5,965 nt of DNA from an uncultured Rickettsiales bacterium (GTDB lineage Bacteria > Pseudomonadota > Alphaproteobacteria > Rickettsiales > Midichloriaceae): assembly GCA_937996615.1 (NCBI GenBank), contig CALKVD010000011.1, forward strand, positions 1 to 5,965, read 5' to 3'. Shown here piece by piece: positions 5,555 through 5,965 of this stretch. The translations under genes were made by a program, and so were the position numbers. Numbering within the stretch: the stretch's first letter is position 1; each line of letters begins with the position of its first letter. The notes under the pieces are model-generated. The model had not been told where the DNA came from. It ran no database searches and saw only the letters and a program-made list of their open reading frames with translations.

Positions 5555-5965
5555 CTATAATCTGACAAACCAAGAACCAAATTTGCGTAATCCAAGACCA
5601 ACCAAAACTATAGCTGCAGTAAATATTTTTAGATCAGAAGGGGCTAAACCCATAAATAAAGCGGCGCCTTGAATTTGCTGATATATCAAAGCTCCAACAA
5701 TTGGTGCCATCAGTTGACTACCAATTCTTTTAAATCCAACGATTGCTTCTCCTATCATTAAAGCAGCTAAGGCATGAATCACAATGCCGATACCCATACC
5801 AACGTCAGCATATTTTTGCATTTGAACCATTAAAGCACCAGCAAAACCACAAGCAGCATTACTAATAAATAAAGTACAAATTGTATAGCGTGACACATCA
5901 ATACCTTGGCGCATAGCAAAATCTGGATTCAAACCGATTGATCTGAGGCAAACTCCGATCTCAGT
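5555..5965 (-). CDS. ABC-transporter permease, C-terminal part (BPD_transp_2 / COG4120-like; 5' end outside window)
   Basis: This is the C-terminal 136 residues of an integral inner-membrane permease of the branched-chain amino acid/simple sugar type (BPD_transp_2), closest in pattern to the uncharacterised COG4120 group. That group works with a periplasmic solute-binding protein and an ATPase. The frame is open to the right edge; the TTG at 5932 is an internal leucine codon, because the family motif (GVCLRSIGLNPDFAMRQGID) reads through it. That stretch is the cytoplasmic loop that contacts the ATPase. About four hydrophobic segments follow (fragment residues ~28-49, 57-77, 85-107 and 113-127), with the conserved DVGMGIGIVIHALAALMIGE block at 54-73. 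The stop is TAG at 5557-5555. The substrate cannot be told from the sequence; family members near this type have been linked to amino acids such as tryptophan or tyrosine. The partner ATPase and binding protein are not in the window, nor immediately downstream. Confidence 0.88.
   Translation of the reverse strand, partial: TEIGVCLRSIGLNPDFAMRQGIDVSRYTICTLFISNAACGFAGALMVQMQKYADVGMGIGIVIHALAALMIGEAIVGFKRIGSQLMAPIVGALIYQQIQGAALFMGLAPSDLKIFTAAIVLVGLGLRKFGSWFVRL

Noticed and set aside
5555..5932. Permease starting at the TTG at 5932
   Set aside because: The frame stays open to the window edge and the residues before it (GVCLRSIG) belong to the conserved family loop, so the TTG is an internal leucine.

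Overview
The window is AT-rich (roughly one third G+C by eye). It reads as a chromosomal stretch of a flagellated alphaproteobacterium, most likely a host-associated lineage of the Rickettsiales or Holosporales type. This placement is inference from base composition, loose gene packing, a decaying intergenic region with a small transposon derivative, and the style of the hook protein. No rRNA, tRNA or CRISPR array was seen.

Layout, left to right. Positions 1-312 (+) hold the C-terminal part of a ThiD-type hydroxymethylpyrimidine (phosphate) kinase. Positions 313-546 are a leader with candidate promoters, a perfect 10-bp inverted repeat and a short tandem duplication right at the next start codon. 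Positions 547-3231 (+) encode a very large (894 aa) flagellar hook protein FlgE. It is enlarged by a middle region containing two tandem ~95-residue repeats that resemble flagellin/hook IN motifs, plus a third, more diverged copy. Positions 3232-4030 have no convincing gene. They hold an AT-rich spacer, a 142-bp MITE with IS5-like ends and a TTA target duplication (3455-3596), and a ~430-bp stretch of higher G+C bounded by imperfect direct repeats that may be a gene relic. Positions 4031-5389 (-) encode a 452-aa, mostly helical protein that I do not recognise, with a clear ribosome binding site and promoter. Positions 5390-5554 contain that promoter and two overlapping, mutually exclusive hairpins. 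Positions 5555-5965 (-) hold the C-terminal part of an ABC-transporter permease of the uncharacterised COG4120-like, BPD_transp_2 type, running off the right edge.

The genes do not form one evident pathway. ThiD belongs to thiamine precursor phosphorylation, FlgE to the flagellum, and the permease to uptake of an unknown substrate. The two right-hand genes are co-directional (permease first), but the promoter between them suggests the 452-aa gene can be transcribed on its own. flgE and the 452-aa gene converge on the decaying region at 3232-4030. The most unusual items are the repeat-expanded hook protein, the MITE, the odd-composition block next to it and the unknown 452-aa protein.
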